Assembly (NCBI GenBank): GCA_016201575.1
Contig: JACQCN010000240.1
Coordinates: forward strand, 1 to 7,095
Source of the DNA: Candidatus Rokuibacteriota bacterium
Lineage (GTDB): Bacteria; Methylomirabilota; Methylomirabilia; Rokubacteriales; CSP1-6
Reading direction: 5' to 3'
Length of the DNA: 7,095 bases
Shown here: one piece after another, positions 5,138 through 7,095 of the stretch
Layout: the number at the start of each line of letters is the position of its first letter
Position numbering within the stretch: the stretch's first letter is position 1
The notes under the pieces: generated by a model
What the model saw: only the letters and a program-made list of their open reading frames with translations
Databases searched by the model: none
What the model was told of the DNA's origin: nothing
Position numbers and translations under genes: made by a program

Positions 5138-7074
5138 TCCCGGAGATCGGCACCGGCGCGCTGGCCGTGGGCGCCGCGCTGGCGCTCTACGGCGCCGTCG
5201 CGGCGGCCGTCGGCGCGGGCACCGGGCGGCCGGCGCTGATCGCGTCGGCGCAGCACGCCGCCCTCGCCGTCTTCGCCCTCGTCACCGGCTGCGTCCTGCT
5301 CCTGGCCTCCGCCTTCCTGACCTTCGACTTCTCCGTCCGGTACGTCGCGATCCAGACGAACCTCGCCACGCCGTTCTACTACCGGATCACCGCGGTGTGG
5401 GGGGCGCTCGAGGGCTCGATCCTGCTGTGGGCGTGGATGCTCACGCTCTACACGCTCGTCATGGTCCTCCGCCACCGCGCCCAGCGGGCCCTCTACCCCT
5501 GGGCGCTCGCCGTGATGCTCGGCATCGTCGCCTTCTTCCTCGTCGTGATGACGATCCCGGCCCCGCCCTTCGAGCGCCTGACGCCGGTCCCGCCCGACGG
5601 CCGCGGCCTCAACCCCCTGCTCGAGGACACCGGCATGATCACTCACCCGGTGGCGCTCTACCTGGGCTTCACGGGCTTCTCCGTGCCCTTCGCCTTCGCC
5701 CTGGCCGCGCTGATCACCGGGCGGGTCGGCGACGCCTGGATCGCCACGACGCGGCGCTGGACGATCATCGCCTGGTACTTCCTCTCCCTCGGCCTCCTGA
5801 TCGGCGGCTGGTGGAGCTACCACGTGCTCGGCTGGGGCGGCTACTGGGCGTGGGACCCGGTGGAGAACGCGGCGTTCATGCCGTGGCTCACGGGCACCGC
5901 GTTCCTCCACTCGGCGATGATCCAGGAGCGGCGGCGGATGCTGAAGCTCTGGAACATCTCGCTGGTGATCCTCACCTTCGGCCTCACGATCTTCGGCACG
6001 TTCCTCACGCGCTCGGGCGTGATCGCCTCGGTCCACGCCTTCAGCCAGGGCTCGATCGGCGCCTTCTTCCTCTCCTTCCTGGCCCTCGTGCTGCTGGGGG
6101 CCTTCGGCCTGCTGGCCTGGCGCTGGGACCGGCTGCGCGCCGACGGCGAGCTCGACTCCGTCCTCTCGCGCGAGTCGGCGTTCCTGCTGAACAACCTCGC
6201 GCTGGTGGCGGCGGCCTTCACGGTCTTCTTCGGCACCGTGTTCCCGCTCCTGAGCGAGGCCGTCCGCGGCGTCAAGGTGAGCGTGGGCGCGCCCTTCTTC
6301 AACCAGGTCAACGTGCCGCTCTTCCTGGCCCTGATCTTCCTGATGGGCGTGGGCCCCCTCATCGCCTGGCGCCGCGCCTCCGTCGAGAACCTCACGCGGA
6401 ACTTCCTCGGGCCGGTGGCGGTCGGCATCGGGGCGGCGGCCGTGCTGTGGCTCGTCGGCGTGCGCTCGACGCTGGCGGTGCTCACGCTGGGGCTGACCGT
6501 GTTCACCGCCGGCACCATCGCGCTGGACTTCTCGCGGGCCGCCCGGACCCGCATGCGCGGCGGCCTCGGCCTCCTGCCCGCGATGGCGACGGTGCTCCGC
6601 CGTCACAACCGCCGCTACGGCGGCTTCGCCATCCATTTCGGCATCCTCATCATCGCCCTCGGCGTCACCGGCTCCCAGGCGTGGTCGGTGCAGACGGAGG
6701 CCACGCTCAGGCCGGGCGAGGCGGTGCGGCTGGCGGGCTACCAGGTGCGCTTCGACGGCCTCTCCGCCGCCCAGGACTCGACCCACGCCAAGGTCATCGG
6801 CACCTTCACCGTCTCGAACGGGCGCGGCGAGGTGACGGTGATGCGGCCGACCAAGAAGTTCTACCCGCAGGAGCAGTCGCCGATCGCCGGCGTCGACTAC
6901 CGCATGGGCCTCAAGGAGGACCTCTACCTGGTCCTCGGCGACTTCGCCCGCGACGGCTCCCAGGCCACGGTGAAGGCCCTCGTCAACCGCCTGGTGAGCT
7001 GGATCTGGATCGGCGGCCTCGTGCTGACCCTCGGCGCGCTCCTCGCCATCATCCCCGACGACACGCGTGCGTAG
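5134..7074 (+). CDS. ccmF: CcmF, haem lyase / cytochrome c synthetase subunit of System I
   Basis: The 646-residue, many-helix inner-membrane protein is of normal family length. With CcmH (and CcmI) it joins haem delivered by CcmE to the CxxCH cysteines of apocytochromes. The WWD domain is at about 233-251 (GWGGYWAWDPVENAAFMPW). Histidines match the four functional ones known in E. coli CcmF (H173, H261, H303, H491): His171 in ITHPVALYLG, His259 in AFLHS, His301 in SVHAF and His491 (with His501 nearby in GGFAIHFGI). WGALEGSILLW (89-99) is another family signature. A larger periplasmic domain (about 515-615) precedes the last helix. The ATG at 5134 overlaps the ccmE stop by four bases, and no other sensible start exists. 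It is intact. The next gene seems to start inside its last codons. Confidence 0.98.
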   Translation: MIPEIGTGALAVGAALALYGAVAAAVGAGTGRPALIASAQHAALAVFALVTGCVLLLASAFLTFDFSVRYVAIQTNLATPFYYRITAVWGALEGSILLWAWMLTLYTLVMVLRHRAQRALYPWALAVMLGIVAFFLVVMTIPAPPFERLTPVPPDGRGLNPLLEDTGMITHPVALYLGFTGFSVPFAFALAALITGRVGDAWIATTRRWTIIAWYFLSLGLLIGGWWSYHVLGWGGYWAWDPVENAAFMPWLTGTAFLHSAMIQERRRMLKLWNISLVILTFGLTIFGTFLTRSGVIASVHAFSQGSIGAFFLSFLALVLLGAFGLLAWRWDRLRADGELDSVLSRESAFLLNNLALVAAAFTVFFGTVFPLLSEAVRGVKVSVGAPFFNQVNVPLFLALIFLMGVGPLIAWRRASVENLTRNFLGPVAVGIGAAAVLWLVGVRSTLAVLTLGLTVFTAGTIALDFSRAARTRMRGGLGLLPAMATVLRRHNRRYGGFAIHFGILIIALGVTGSQAWSVQTEATLRPGEAVRLAGYQVRFDGLSAAQDSTHAKVIGTFTVSNGRGEVTVMRPTKKFYPQEQSPIAGVDYRMGLKEDLYLVLGDFARDGSQATVKALVNRLVSWIWIGGLVLTLGALLAIIPDDTRA

Positions 7075-7095
7075 CCTGTGGAAGTGGCTGATCCC
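7067..7095 (+). CDS. Probable start of the next ccm-operon gene (partial, runs off the right edge)
   Basis: A frame opening with GTG at 7067, overlapping the end of ccmF by 8 bases, reads MRSLWKWLI before the window ends. A basic residue followed by hydrophobic and Trp residues looks like the start of a signal anchor. In System I operons ccmF is usually followed by ccmG (a thioredoxin-like, membrane-anchored protein) or ccmH, and either would start this way. No clear ribosome binding site precedes the GTG, but the operon uses overlapping starts throughout. Nine residues cannot identify the family. Confidence 0.45.

Noticed and set aside
5089..6786. 565-codon open frame antisense to ccmF
   Set aside because: It is low-complexity Glu/Arg/Asp/His-rich translation opposite a well-supported membrane protein; the composition is the mirror of ccmF codons.
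5397..7091. 564-codon open frame overlapping ccmF in another plus-strand frame
   Set aside because: It is an Arg/Pro/Ala-rich shadow without domains; ccmF has all catalytic histidines and the WWD motif.

Overview
The window looks like chromosomal DNA of a GC-rich Gram-negative bacterium. It encodes a System I (Ccm) cytochrome c maturation operon, a lipoprotein with a lipobox, a periplasmic c-type cytochrome and a sigma-54-dependent response regulator. The strong G/C bias at third codon positions and the gene types would suit an uncultivated group such as Rokubacteria/NC10 (Methylomirabilota) or a deltaproteobacterial-type lineage. That placement is inference only: there is no rRNA or other marker gene here. 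No mobile element, CRISPR array, tRNA or rRNA is seen.

Layout. The left half is read on the minus strand. In transcription order it holds a membrane histidine kinase (ATG at 3571, stop at 2192), an NtrC-type sigma-54 activator overlapping it by 26 bases (2217 to 826), a 303-base gap, a small c-type cytochrome (522 to 178), and the 5' end of a lipoprotein gene (from 160, running off the left edge). The right half is read on the plus strand: ccmC (3889), ccmD (4536), ccmE (4688) and ccmF (5134 to 7074), chained by 1- to 4-base start/stop overlaps. A further gene probably begins at a GTG at 7067 and runs off the right edge. The kinase and ccmC are divergent across about 317 bases.

The main observation is regulatory. 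Each gene set beside the two-component system has a good sigma-54 (-24/-12) promoter in the correct orientation. One lies 84 bases upstream of the ccmC start codon if transcription begins about 12 bases after the -12 element (3779-3794, one mismatch to TGGCACG-N4-TTGCW). The other gives a leader of about 28 bases before the cytochrome gene (562-577 on the minus strand, two mismatches). Farther upstream of each promoter, at roughly -190 to -235, is a near-identical dyad: GGGAATTCCC inside a 12-base perfect palindrome at 779-790, and GGGAAATCCC at 3607-3616. The kinase/activator pair encoded between them is a natural candidate to act at both.

The resulting model is a local regulon. A membrane-embedded kinase without a large periplasmic sensor domain phosphorylates an activator, which would switch on sigma-54 transcription both of a periplasmic cytochrome/lipoprotein electron-transfer module and of the machinery that attaches haem to such cytochromes. 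The genes themselves are well supported. The promoters are strong motif matches. The activator-to-site link is inference.
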